DNA from: an uncultured Caulobacterales bacterium
Lineage (GTDB): Bacteria > Pseudomonadota > Alphaproteobacteria > Caulobacterales > Maricaulaceae
Assembly (NCBI GenBank): GCA_937929915.1
Contig: CALFUN010000032.1
Span: 1 to 52,941, forward strand
Direction of reading: 5' to 3'
DNA length: 52,941 nt
Position 1 is the stretch's first letter. Each line of letters opens with the position of its first letter. The notes beneath the pieces were generated by a model, which searched no databases, was not told where the DNA came from, and was given only the letters and a program-made list of their open reading frames with translations. The position numbers were made by a program, and so were the translations under genes. Shown piece after piece: positions 24,774 through 34,394 of this stretch.

Positions 24774-25196
24774 ATGACACAACAGACAATGCAATTAAAT
24801 GATATTACGACCTATGATGCAGATAAGCGCATAGCGGCGCATCCGCAATCTGGTGTCATGATAACATGGCCAGAAACACCGGCAGGGGCGCAGGGTCAGC
24901 TCTCAACAATTTTTCGCCTTGTTTATGAGCTACAAGTGTTGGAATTTCGTACGCATTGGCAGGTCAAACAAACAGGGGCGGCGGATACTTTAATTTGCCA
25001 GCCTTATATTGATGACGGGATAGAGCGCACGCCCGCAGAAAATCCGCTACATAATCTTATTGAACCTGTTTACGCCTGCCTTTGGAGATATGTGAATCAC
25101 GTCAGTCTTGATAAAAAGCGCTTATTTGCCTTGGCGTATGGTGACGGAATTTATACAGGTGGTGTTCGCCAAACGATTGCGCGTCCGCAATCTTAG
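24774..25196 (+). CDS. Hypothetical protein
   Basis: 140 aa, 35 bp after polA and 43 bp before gpmA on the same strand, so probably co-transcribed. I do not recognise a family. It is soluble, with no signal peptide or membrane helix. A beta-rich start (SGVMITWPETPAGAQGQLSTIFRLVYELQVLEFRTHWQVK) is followed by a Pro/Asn-containing segment and a helical HNLIEPVYACLWRYVNHV. The coding character (third-position use, open length, spacing) is like its neighbours, so it is a real gene. No function is proposed. Confidence 0.65.
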   Translation: MTQQTMQLNDITTYDADKRIAAHPQSGVMITWPETPAGAQGQLSTIFRLVYELQVLEFRTHWQVKQTGAADTLICQPYIDDGIERTPAENPLHNLIEPVYACLWRYVNHVSLDKKRLFALAYGDGIYTGGVRQTIARPQS

Positions 25197-25239
25197 GGGC
25201 TTGGCCGCCTTACGACTTAAATAATTTAGGGAATATGAA

Positions 25240-25980
25240 ATGAGCTCTCTCGTCCTCGTCCGTCATGGACAATCTGAATGGAACCTCCAAAACCGCTTTA
25301 CGGGCTGGGTTGATGTTGGCCTCACGGCGGAAGGTGTCAAGGAAGCTAAGAAAGCTGGGAAATTGCTGGCCAAAGAAGATATTAAATTTGATATTGGATT
25401 TACCAGCTATCAGCGCCGCGCCATTAAAACATTATGGCTATCCCTAGAAGCGGCGGGGCAATTCCATATTCCTGTCACGAAAGATTGGCGTTTAAATGAG
25501 CGACATTATGGGGGTTTGACGGGGCTTAATAAACAAGAAACTCGCGATAAGCACGGCGATGAGCAAGTGCATATTTGGCGCCGCAGTTTTGATGTCCCGC
25601 CGCCGCAAATTACGCAAGATCATGAGTTTCATCCGTCAAATGATATGAAATACGCCCATATCACACCGAGTCAATTACCCTCAGGTGAAAGCTTGTCTAT
25701 GACCTGTGAGCGTGTGTTGCCTTATTTTGAAGATCAGGTCATGCCGTTTTTACGAGCCAATTCGAATGTCATTATTTCAGCCCATGGAAATTCTTTACGT
25801 GCGCTATTAAAAAAGCTCTTTCATGTGAGTGACACAGACATTCCCGGCTTTGAGTTTCCAACAGGTAATCCGCTACTTATTGACCTTGAAGACGGCACGA
25901 TTAACGTCAAATCCGCGCGATATTTGGATAAAAAACGTGCTAAAGACTTACCAGATATTCCCAAGGTCAAATCTGTCTAA
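25240..25980 (+). CDS. gpmA: 2,3-bisphosphoglycerate-dependent phosphoglycerate mutase
   Basis: 246 aa. It interconverts 3- and 2-phosphoglycerate in glycolysis. The phosphohistidine is in LVRHGQSEWN (His9), followed by FTGWVDVGLTAEG; the second catalytic His is in VIISAHGNSLRAL, and the Glu of RLNERHYGGLTGLNK is present. Length and motifs match the dPGM family throughout. The deaminase gene starts 4 nt after its stop, indicating an operon. pgm lies ~1.1 kb further on the same strand. Confidence 0.96.
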   Translation: MSSLVLVRHGQSEWNLQNRFTGWVDVGLTAEGVKEAKKAGKLLAKEDIKFDIGFTSYQRRAIKTLWLSLEAAGQFHIPVTKDWRLNERHYGGLTGLNKQETRDKHGDEQVHIWRRSFDVPPPQITQDHEFHPSNDMKYAHITPSQLPSGESLSMTCERVLPYFEDQVMPFLRANSNVIISAHGNSLRALLKKLFHVSDTDIPGFEFPTGNPLLIDLEDGTINVKSARYLDKKRAKDLPDIPKVKSV

Positions 25981-25984
25981 TATA

Positions 25985-26434
25985 ATGGCGACAGACGTTC
26001 AATATATGCAAGCTGCGCTTGACTTAGCGCGCTCGCAGCTTGGGCGAACAGGTGAAAATCCCGCCGTTGGCTGCTTGCTTGTTAAAGACGGTGTTGTCCT
26101 TGCACGCGCCGTAACCTCTGATGGCGGACGGCCGCATGGAGAGGCCAATGCTTTGCAAGTGGCAGGCGCAGCGGCGCAAGGCGCAACGGCCTATGTCACG
26201 CTAGAGCCTTGTTCGCATTACGGACAAACAGCGCCATGTGCCAGTGCATTGATTGATGCAAAGATTACGCGCTGTGTCATAGCTATTATCGATCCTGACC
26301 CGCGCGTGCATTGGCGCGGGGCCGCTTTGCTGCAAGAAGCGGGTATTGATACCGTCATTGGCGTTTTAGGAGATGAAGCCCGCGCATTGAATGCCGATTT
26401 TTTTGCCCGTATTGAAAATTTGAAAGTCATTTAA
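25985..26434 (+). CDS. RibD-type deaminase, reductase domain absent
   Basis: 149 aa from the ATG at 25985; the frame is open further upstream inside gpmA, but the product begins MATDVQYMQAALDLARSQLG as RibD does. It holds a complete cytidine-deaminase-like domain: GENPAVGCLLV, the zinc motif HGE (His/Glu in RPHGEANAL) and PCSHYGQTAPC with both cysteines, then IDPDPRVHWRGAALLQEAGI and LNADFFARI. Full RibD continues for ~200 residues of NADPH reductase; here the gene stops just after the deaminase and the following 217 bp cannot code for it. By family the reaction would be deamination of the pyrimidine intermediate of riboflavin synthesis, with the reductase elsewhere; alternatively it is a repurposed deaminase. 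Confidence 0.85.
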   Translation: MATDVQYMQAALDLARSQLGRTGENPAVGCLLVKDGVVLARAVTSDGGRPHGEANALQVAGAAAQGATAYVTLEPCSHYGQTAPCASALIDAKITRCVIAIIDPDPRVHWRGAALLQEAGIDTVIGVLGDEARALNADFFARIENLKVI

Positions 26435-26651
26435 TCTTTCAAAACAAGGCATGTGTTAGGGTTTGGTTTATATCTGGCTATATGGCGGATTCTACGCATT
26501 AAAATCGAAAATAGATTATGAAAGCATAAAAATCTTTCATTTGCTAGCTTGCATTAACTCTGCTTTAATTTTTCCAAAATAACGGGCGTTGCCGCTTTCA
26601 TTTCACTGCGATTGTTAACGCTTCGCTTACCCTGATGCGTTATGTGGATGT

Positions 26652-26990
26652 ATGAGTCAAAAAGCCGTTGAAATGATGATCGAACCGGGAGCGCAAGCTC
26701 TCATTGAGCAAATGGGGAAGCGGATGAAAACGCGCGCACGGTCTAAAGTGATTGACCGCACGCTCTCGCAAATTCGCGAAGATTTCCATGTATCGGACAT
26801 AGCTGCGTGGTTTTCCGAAGATGTATTTGCCCCCAAACGCCGAACAACGGTGCGGCTCTCGCCAGATAATGCTGATTTCCTTGCGGCTTTGTCTCAAATG
26901 GTCGGTAAAGGCCGTCCTGCAATTCTCATGGGGCTTATTTATTTTGCCGCAGCGAAGTTATCGCGCGAAGATTTAGAGAGCCTTTCTTAA
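26652..26990 (+). CDS. Hypothetical protein, possible ribbon-helix-helix part
   Basis: 112 aa. No family is recognised. The N-terminal half is helical and basic (EQMGKRMKTRARSKVIDRTLSQIREDF). The C-terminal half, RRTTVRLSPDNADFLAALSQMVGKGRPAILMGLIYFAAAKL, has a short strand followed by two helices, a pattern compatible with a ribbon-helix-helix DNA-binding fold but too weak to assert. It stands alone between the deaminase gene (217 bp before, in which I see nothing) and pgm. Coding use resembles its neighbours. Confidence 0.55.
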   Translation: MSQKAVEMMIEPGAQALIEQMGKRMKTRARSKVIDRTLSQIREDFHVSDIAAWFSEDVFAPKRRTTVRLSPDNADFLAALSQMVGKGRPAILMGLIYFAAAKLSREDLESLS

Positions 26991-27029
26991 TTTATCTGAT
27001 GTTGTAAAGCTTGAGCTGATCTTATGTGA

Positions 27030-28691
<1,662 letters not shown>

Positions 28692-28698
28692 AGGGGGC

Positions 28699-30504
28699 TT
28701 AATCGCGGCTATTAATAAGCTCTAAAAATGCAGGGCCAAATTTTTCATATTTAACGGTCCCCACGCCAGAGACATCTAGCATAGCGTCGGGATTGTCAGG
28801 GCGTTTTTGAGCCATATCTATTAAGGTTGCGTCAGAAAAGACGATAAAGGCGGGTTTACCAAGGCTGCGTGCGATGTCCATGCGTTTGGCTTTTAGGCGT
28901 GAGAGAAGTTCGGCATCACGTTCGGATAAAGTCTTTTTTGCCGTTATTTTACTGTGTTGGTGAGCGGCGCGCTGTCTTGTCTTGGTGGCGGCGATGACCT
29001 TACAGGCATATGTGGCATGGCCGCTCAGAACGGCTTGCCCTTTTGGCGTAATGGTGAGCGCGCCAAAGCGTTCAATATCCATGGCGATATGCCCGCTCGC
29101 CAGAGCTTGCCGTATCAACCCTTGCAGATAAGGCGAGCCAATGGCTTTGGCCTTGCCGTAACCTTTGGTGTTTTGATGACCGAATTGACGTATGCGCTCT
29201 GTATCAGCACCGCGCGCAACGGCAATAATATGCGCCTGCCCAAAGCGAGCGCCCGTATCTTTGATTGTGGTTAAGATATGTTGCAGCGGTTGTGTTGCGT
29301 CAATCATTTCGGGCGGCGTTTCGCAATTATCGCAATTCCCGCATGGCTTCGCATCTTCGCCAAAATAAGCCAGCATGACTTGGCGGCGGCACGTAGAAGC
29401 TTCGCAATAGGATAGAAGCGCATCAAGCCGTCTTAACTCTCGGTTTTGATGATCTGAACCAGCCCCGTCATTCATGATAAATTGGCGGCGCATGCGGACA
29501 TCATCAAGCCCGTAACATAAAGCTGTTACAGCCGCGTCGCCGTCTCGTCCCGCACGGCCAATTTCCTGATAATAAGCCTCAAGTGAGCTAGGCAAGTTGG
29601 TATGATAAACAAACCGAATATCGGGCTTATCTATGCCCATACCAAAAGCAATCGTTGCAACGATGACCATACCGTCCTCGGCCATAAACCGCTCTTGCGT
29701 ATCAAAGCGAAGCTGCGCATCAAGACCGGCATGATAGGGCAAAGCCTTGTGGCCTGCGGCGACTAAATGCGCAGCAAATTCCTCTGTGTTTTTCCGTGAG
29801 AGTGCATAAACAATTCCAGATTGCCCGCGCATATTTTCCATAAAGCGCGTGAGCTGTAATTTACGGTCTGTCTTGGCGTTAATGGCAAGGGATAAATTGG
29901 GGCGGTCAAAGCCGTGGATAATGATTTGGCCTTTGCCATTAAATAGAATATTGGCAATATCGTCACGCGTAGCACTGTCCGCTGTGGCCGTAAAGGCGGC
30001 AATAATGGCGTCTGGAAATTCGGTTTTAAGCTGCTCTAGCTGGGCATATTCAGGCCGAAAAGCAGGCCCCCATTTGGAGACACAATGGGCTTCATCAATA
30101 ACAAACATGGCAGGCGATAAACGTGTCATTGCCGCCATCATACGTGGACTCATTAAGCGCTCGGGAGATAGATAAAGTAACTTCGCTTCTCCAGATACAA
30201 CCCGCCGCCATTGCGCAATATTGGTATCGCGCGATTGTCCAGAATGAATACAGGCAACTTCTACGCCATTGGCGCGAAGGCCTGCGACTTGATTATCCAT
30301 TAATGCAACCAAAGGCGATATAACCACGCTTACGCGGTCAAATAATAAAGCGGGCACTTGGTAGCAGAGTGATTTGCCAGCGCCAGTTGGCATGACAGCC
30401 AGAACATTTCTACCCGCCATTATCTCTGCAATGATTTCGTCTTGGCCGGGGCGAAATTTATCAAACCCGAAGGTTGATTTGAGAGTAAGATGGGGAGTCG
30501 TCAT
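28699..30504 (-). CDS. recQ: ATP-dependent DNA helicase RecQ
   Basis: 601 aa. A 3'-5' DNA helicase of recombination and fork repair. Walker A MPTGAGKS at residues 38-45, DEAH box FVIDEAHC, the aromatic-rich loop in its alphaproteobacterial form SKWGPAFRPEY, FTATADSATRDDI (motif III), and the motif VI region TNLPSSLEAYYQEIGRAGRDG. The zinc-binding RQC part has four cysteines (SYCEASTCRR ... PCGNCDNC), then a winged helix, and the last ~70 residues form one HRDC domain. Length is standard. No LexA-type box is visible upstream. Confidence 0.96.
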   Translation of the reverse strand: MTTPHLTLKSTFGFDKFRPGQDEIIAEIMAGRNVLAVMPTGAGKSLCYQVPALLFDRVSVVISPLVALMDNQVAGLRANGVEVACIHSGQSRDTNIAQWRRVVSGEAKLLYLSPERLMSPRMMAAMTRLSPAMFVIDEAHCVSKWGPAFRPEYAQLEQLKTEFPDAIIAAFTATADSATRDDIANILFNGKGQIIIHGFDRPNLSLAINAKTDRKLQLTRFMENMRGQSGIVYALSRKNTEEFAAHLVAAGHKALPYHAGLDAQLRFDTQERFMAEDGMVIVATIAFGMGIDKPDIRFVYHTNLPSSLEAYYQEIGRAGRDGDAAVTALCYGLDDVRMRRQFIMNDGAGSDHQNRELRRLDALLSYCEASTCRRQVMLAYFGEDAKPCGNCDNCETPPEMIDATQPLQHILTTIKDTGARFGQAHIIAVARGADTERIRQFGHQNTKGYGKAKAIGSPYLQGLIRQALASGHIAMDIERFGALTITPKGQAVLSGHATYACKVIAATKTRQRAAHQHSKITAKKTLSERDAELLSRLKAKRMDIARSLGKPAFIVFSDATLIDMAQKRPDNPDAMLDVSGVGTVKYEKFGPAFLELINSRD

Positions 30505-30637
30505 AAGCAGGGGATGGCCCGAAGCGCGGCGGATGTAAAGCCAAGCTTGCTTGTATAGCTACACTTAATTGCAGTTTAAGTTATCATCTCCCAAAGGCTG
30601 GGTTAGCAAAGCTCATAGCGATGATAGCTTAAAATGA

Positions 30638-32059
30638 TTATGGCAGGGTTGCTAAGACATCTTTGACAAAGGCTGGTCCGTCAAAATAATTGCCTCGGTA
30701 ATCATATCCGCGCCGAACGATTACAGCATTGCGGCTTGGGACGATGATAAGAAATTGCCCGCGATTACCAAGAGCGGCATAAGTGTCATTGGGAACACCT
30801 TCATAATTTTCATAGCGCCAGAATTGCGCGCCATAGCCGCGGCCTGGTTTTAACGCGTTTTCGCCTTGGCGGTTGGGCGGCTGTGTTGAGGCAGGCGCGG
30901 CGACATAATCGCTCCAGCCCTTATCTAAGATGCGCTCTGATTTACCATTATAGTTCCAAACACCATCATCAAGATATAATTGCCCAAGCCGTGCCAGGTC
31001 GCGCGCTGTTGTCCAGACTTGGCTAGAGAGGATAAAATCTCCGCCCCAATCCATTTCTGGAACTGTGTGAAACATACCGATTTTATGCAGCAGGTTTTTA
31101 AATGGAAATGCGTGATAACGTTTATCATTATCCATGGCTTCGCGGAGCGCACGCATTGCCAAGAGCGTGTCATTATTGGCATAGCGCCAACGCTGTCTAA
31201 TCGGGGCGTGGAGATGGTTTTTTGTGGCATATTGCGCCGTTAAACCGCCGCCAAAATAGATATTATCCGTACGGTTTCCCGCAGGTTCGCTCTCCAAGCC
31301 GCTATTCATATGCAGCAAATTTTCTACTGTAATTTGACCGCGCGGGTCGCCTTTGCGCGACCAAGCCTCTAGCCCAGCTTTGTCTTTAACATCAATTAAG
31401 CCTTGGTGCTGCGCGGCGCCTAAAATGGATGCGCCAATACTTTTGGCCACAGACCATGTGCGCTGAGATGTGTGCATATCAAAGCCGTCTATATAGCGCT
31501 CAGATAAAAGTCGTCCATTTTGAACAATCACGACAGATGTTGTACGGCCTTCGAAACCGCCATCAAAGGCTTTTGTAATGGCTGCGTCTAATGCCTGCTT
31601 ATCGATAGTGTTGGGTAATGGATCATTAGGCAGCTTATCCCCTTGCGGCCACATCATATCGGCAGGATTATATTTTGACGCTTTAAGTTTTACGCGCGGT
31701 AGAGTATCTGCAAAGCTTATATCTGCGCCTTGGGGCAGGGCGGTGCAACCTAAATGCTCGCGCCAAACAGAGATGCGCGGAACTATGTCATCTTCGAATT
31801 TTACTGTGACATATTTTTCAGCCATATTAATTTGTGCCTCGCCAATAGCTTTCATAGCGGGGCCAAAATCAGGATAAATATTATCCAATTCTTGCGCTGC
31901 AATTTGCGCCTTGGTCTTGTTACCATTAAATGTCGCCGAACAGGTGAACATTGCTTTATATCCTGCGGCCAGCGCTTTATCTGCGCGTGTTGGTAATGCT
32001 TGCGCAAAGCTGCTACTAGCGATGACAAGCGTTAAGAGGGCGGGGGCATATTTTAACAT
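30638..32059 (-). CDS. Exported serine hydrolase, class C beta-lactamase-like fold
   Basis: 473 aa with a signal peptide (MLKYAPALLTLVIASSSFAQA). A helical N-terminal segment (about 25-150) precedes the hydrolase domain. The catalytic SxxK is Ser203-Val-Ala-Lys206 in RTWSVAKSIGASILG and the YxN element is Tyr293-Ala-Asn295 in RWRYANNDTLL. Such proteins include esterases, D-amino peptidases and 6-aminohexanoate-dimer hydrolase-like enzymes. GRGYGAQFWRYENYEG near the C terminus, then GNRGQFLIIVPSRNAVIVRRG, fit the latter group. A true beta-lactamase is unlikely. It acts in the periplasm; the substrate is unknown. Confidence 0.87.
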   Translation of the reverse strand: MLKYAPALLTLVIASSSFAQALPTRADKALAAGYKAMFTCSATFNGNKTKAQIAAQELDNIYPDFGPAMKAIGEAQINMAEKYVTVKFEDDIVPRISVWREHLGCTALPQGADISFADTLPRVKLKASKYNPADMMWPQGDKLPNDPLPNTIDKQALDAAITKAFDGGFEGRTTSVVIVQNGRLLSERYIDGFDMHTSQRTWSVAKSIGASILGAAQHQGLIDVKDKAGLEAWSRKGDPRGQITVENLLHMNSGLESEPAGNRTDNIYFGGGLTAQYATKNHLHAPIRQRWRYANNDTLLAMRALREAMDNDKRYHAFPFKNLLHKIGMFHTVPEMDWGGDFILSSQVWTTARDLARLGQLYLDDGVWNYNGKSERILDKGWSDYVAAPASTQPPNRQGENALKPGRGYGAQFWRYENYEGVPNDTYAALGNRGQFLIIVPSRNAVIVRRGYDYRGNYFDGPAFVKDVLATLP

Positions 32060-32146
32060 ATTATCTCTCGATTAGGGCGTTATGATAGTATCTGTTCAGT
32101 ATATATTCATTCGCTTTATTGGCAGACTGTGCGTAAATCGTCTATA

Positions 32147-32200
32147 GAGTAGATACAGCCTGGAGAGTAGATACAGTCTGGAGAGTAGATACAGTGTGGG
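32147..32200 (+). repeat. Three tandem 18-bp repeats before the SIMPL gene
   Basis: GAGTAGATACAGCCTGGA, GAGTAGATACAGTCTGGA and GAGTAGATACAGTGTGGG run head to tail at 32147-32164, 32165-32182 and 32183-32200. They end 22 bp before the ATG at 32223, thus in the leader or promoter of that gene. The core GAGTAGATACAG is invariant. They may be a variable-number repeat or repeated binding sites. Confidence 0.85.
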
Positions 32201-32222
32201 GCTTAGGGTTAAGGGAAAGATT

Positions 32223-32960
32223 ATGAAACACATATATATAACAGCAACAGCATGTTTGGGCTTGGCGCTCTCGGCCTGTAATAGCGGCGGGCCGACCTAT
32301 ATCACGAGCAGCGCGGTTCCAGCGCCGCATATCCAAGTCTCTGCAACAGGCACATCTGCGCAGACGCCAGATATAGCTACGGTGAATGCAGGCGCTGTAT
32401 CTGAAGGCAAGACAGCCCGCGAAGCGATGATTGCCAATGCGACGAAAATGACGGCCGTGTTTGATGAGCTTGAAGCGGCTGGGATTGAGGCGAAAAACAT
32501 AACCACGTCACAACTGTCCTTGCAGCCGCGCTATAATTATGACAACCGCAGAACTGGCCGTACTCAACCGCGCATAGATGGGTACGAGGCGCGCAACACG
32601 GTGACTGTGAAAAGCGATGATATTGAAACTGTTGGCGTTATGATTGATGCGCTTGTCAAAGCGGGCGTTAATAATATTAACCAGGTGAGTTTTTCTGTCA
32701 AAGATACAAAAACGGCAAAGGCAGATGCGCGGGAAAAAGCGATTAAAGAGGCGCGAGCTAAAGCGCAAGCTATGGCAGAGGCGGCAGGTGTCAAGCTTGG
32801 CAAGCTCACCTCTATAAGCGAGAGCCGCGGCGGGTTTATATCGCGGCCTTATGAGCTACGCGCACAAGCTTCCGCTGAATTATCCGTGTCCACACCCATA
32901 TCTGCAGGTGAACAAACGCTCAGTGTAACCGTGAATTTGGTTTATGAGATTTTAGAATAA
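32223..32960 (+). CDS. SIMPL domain (DUF541) lipoprotein
   Basis: 245 aa from the ATG at 32223; earlier in-frame starts would destroy the signal sequence. MKHIYITATACLGLALSAC is a lipoprotein signal with lipobox LSAC (Cys19). The SIMPL/DUF541 domain follows: ISVSATGTSAQTPDIATVNAGAVSEGKTAREAMIANATKM-type start (here beginning IQVSATG), NITTSQLSLQPRYNY, VNNINQVSFSVKD and KAQAMAEAAGVKLGKLTSISE. Members such as E. coli YggE are periplasmic and linked to oxidative-stress tolerance; the biochemical activity is unknown. Three 18-bp repeats lie just upstream. Confidence 0.9.
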   Translation: MKHIYITATACLGLALSACNSGGPTYITSSAVPAPHIQVSATGTSAQTPDIATVNAGAVSEGKTAREAMIANATKMTAVFDELEAAGIEAKNITTSQLSLQPRYNYDNRRTGRTQPRIDGYEARNTVTVKSDDIETVGVMIDALVKAGVNNINQVSFSVKDTKTAKADAREKAIKEARAKAQAMAEAAGVKLGKLTSISESRGGFISRPYELRAQASAELSVSTPISAGEQTLSVTVNLVYEILE

Positions 32961-32972
32961 TAGAGAGGTTTC

Positions 32973-33335
32973 TTAATGCACAGGCGGGATGAAGACCTCA
33001 TTGTTTTCATCGAGCAACACAACATTCGGTCTGTAATTGCGCGCTTTTTCCGCTTTCATTTGGCCATAGGTGATGATGATAATTTTGTCGCCAATTTGCA
33101 CCCGCCGCGCTGCTGCGCCGTTAAGACCAAAGGTTTTTGAGCCGCGCGGGGCTGTAATGGCATAGGTTGTAAAGCGCTCGCCATTGGTGATATTGAGAAT
33201 ATCAACTTGTTCATTGGGTAAAATATCCGCGCGGTCGAGCAAATCTGCATCAATCGAAATTGAGCCTTCATAATGTAAGTCAGCTTGCGTCACAGTGGCT
33301 CTGTGAATTTTACTTTTCATCATGGTTAGACGCAT
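32973..33335 (-). CDS. panD: Aspartate 1-decarboxylase proenzyme
   Basis: 120 aa. It makes beta-alanine for pantothenate and CoA. The self-cleavage site is Gly24-Ser25 in HYEGSISID, with the pyruvoyl group forming on Ser25. Lys9 ([11 protein letters not shown]) and Tyr58 (TTYAI) of the active site are present, as are GLNGAAAR and IIITYGQM. The C-terminal tail is slightly longer than that of E. coli. It is divergent from a one-domain asparaginase-like gene, sharing a 164-bp promoter region; asparaginase would produce its substrate. Confidence 0.96.
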   Translation of the reverse strand: MRLTMMKSKIHRATVTQADLHYEGSISIDADLLDRADILPNEQVDILNITNGERFTTYAITAPRGSKTFGLNGAAARRVQIGDKIIIITYGQMKAEKARNYRPNVVLLDENNEVFIPPVH

Positions 33336-33499
33336 ATGCTTCTCCTATTCATATAGAACTTTAGGCTCGGGTGTCAGCTCTTATATAAGACTGGCAGACG
33401 GCTCATAAAAGGTGAATGCACAATTTTTCATAGCTGCCATGTCTGGCATTTATCGTGCGTTCAGATTGGTATATAGAACCAGAATCATATGAGGCAGTT

Positions 33500-33988
33500 A
33501 TGACAGTTTTAATTCTAATCACCGGCGGTACGCTAGATAAAGTGCATGATACAATTACCGAAGGTTTGATATTTTGCCCCGATAGACGCAGCCAAGTGCC
33601 GCATGTTCTTGAAACTGGCCGCAGCGCAGATTTTGATATGCGCATTTTAATGCAAAAAGATAGTCTGGATATGGATGCGGCGGATAGAGCTATGATTCTA
33701 GACGCTGTAAATTCTGCTAGCCACTCCCAAATTGTGATTACGCATGGTACAGGGACTATGGAGCTAACAGCGAAATATTTGGATGGCAAAACAGGCGATA
33801 AGACCGTGGTGTTGACAGGGGCTATGCGGCCTTATTCGCTTGGGCGCTCGGATGCAGGGTTTAATCTTGGCGGGGCGTTGATTGCCGCGCAAACCTTAGG
33901 AGCAGGGGTTTATGCGGTGATGAACGGCGCCGTTTTTGCGGGTAAGGATGTGCGTAAAGATACGCAAACGGGCCGGTTTGATGGGTGA
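33500..33988 (+). CDS. Single-domain asparaginase-like protein
   Basis: 162 aa from the ATG at 33500. It corresponds only to the N-terminal domain of type I/II L-asparaginases (normally ~330 aa): ILITGGTLDKVHD (first catalytic Thr), VITHGTGTMELTAKYL, KTVVLTGAMRPYSLGRSDAGFNLGGAL and VYAVMNGAVFAGKDVRKDTQTGRF. The usual THGTDT motif reads THGTGT, so the catalytic Asp is replaced by Gly. The stop is where the inter-domain linker would start and no C-terminal domain follows. Short proteins of this type occur widely in proteobacteria; activity is uncertain. It is divergent from panD and precedes the sRNA region. Confidence 0.82.
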   Translation: MTVLILITGGTLDKVHDTITEGLIFCPDRRSQVPHVLETGRSADFDMRILMQKDSLDMDAADRAMILDAVNSASHSQIVITHGTGTMELTAKYLDGKTGDKTVVLTGAMRPYSLGRSDAGFNLGGALIAAQTLGAGVYAVMNGAVFAGKDVRKDTQTGRFDG

Positions 33989-34062
33989 TATAAGCGGGTA
34001 GGAGGGCAAGATTTTAAGATGATTCGATGGGATGATCTTGGGACCCTATATGCTCACAAATA

Positions 34063-34099
34063 GTTTTATGGCCTGTGATGGAAAAATAGTGTTTAAGGT
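34063..34099 (+). promoter_or_regulatory. Promoter-like block of structured RNA copy 1
   Basis: GTTTTATGG (34063-34071), a 10-nt spacer, then AAAAATAGTGTTTAAGGT (34082-34099). The same two blocks with the same 10-nt spacer stand before copy 2 although the spacer sequences differ, which is what selection on a promoter leaves. A further TGCTCACA is shared at 34051-34058. It does not match a textbook sigma-70 or sigma-32 promoter well; the sigma factor is unknown. Confidence 0.55.
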
Positions 34100-34250
34100 A
34101 CATATTCTCTTCTTCCCCTAATTAAGAGAATACTGCCAAGCGAGACCCTCCTCCCATATACTCCCTTGGCCTGCACTTTGATAAGCTCCCCTTCTTATCG
34201 AGTGATAATATAGCAGGATTGGAATGCCCCTTCCAATTCTGTTTTTTTTT
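34095..34250 (+). ncRNA. Structured small RNA copy 1: four hairpins with C-rich loops
   Basis: Four stems are visible. H1: 9-bp perfect (34103-34111/34124-34132), loop CTTCCCCTAATT. H2: GCCAAG/CTTGGC (34135-34140/34165-34170) extended by GAG/CTC, loop containing CCCTCCTCCC. H3: GATAAG/CTTATC (34180-34185/34194-34199), loop CTCCCCTT, with an outer CACT/AGTG pairing. H4: 11 bp (34214-34224/34231-34241, one G-U), loop TGCCCC, then nine T, an intrinsic terminator. Every loop offers a C-run complementary to Shine-Dalgarno sequences. This recalls alphaproteobacterial CcsR/cuckoo sRNAs, which carry CUCCUCCC loops. The 5' end is estimated from the conserved block. No ORF is supported here. Confidence 0.8.
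34214..34250 (+). terminator. Rho-independent terminator of RNA copy 1
   Basis: The stem CAGGATTGGAA/TTCCAATTCTG, 11 bp with one G-U, has loop TGCCCC and is followed directly by nine T (34242-34250). It is also hairpin H4 of the RNA. Confidence 0.9.
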
Positions 34251-34357
34251 CGCAAAATATATGAAATTTCCTTCAATCACCTCTAAGCCTTACGGCTTGT
34301 GCGCTGGAAAGGTTCAAGCCTTTACTGTATTTTTATGCTCACATAACTTCACATTTT

Positions 34358-34394
34358 GTTTTATGGTCACCGCCCAAAAAATAGTGTCTAAGGT
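34358..34394 (+). promoter_or_regulatory. Promoter-like block of structured RNA copy 2
   Basis: GTTTTATGG (34358-34366), a 10-nt spacer, AAAAATAGTGTCTAAGGT (34377-34394): the same blocks and spacing as before copy 1, one base different. TGCTCACA recurs at 34336-34343. Each copy therefore appears to have its own promoter. Confidence 0.55.

Noticed and set aside
26435-26651. Frameshifted remnant of the RibD reductase domain
   Set aside because: The 217 bp contain no recognisable reductase motif in any frame and are too short for the domain.
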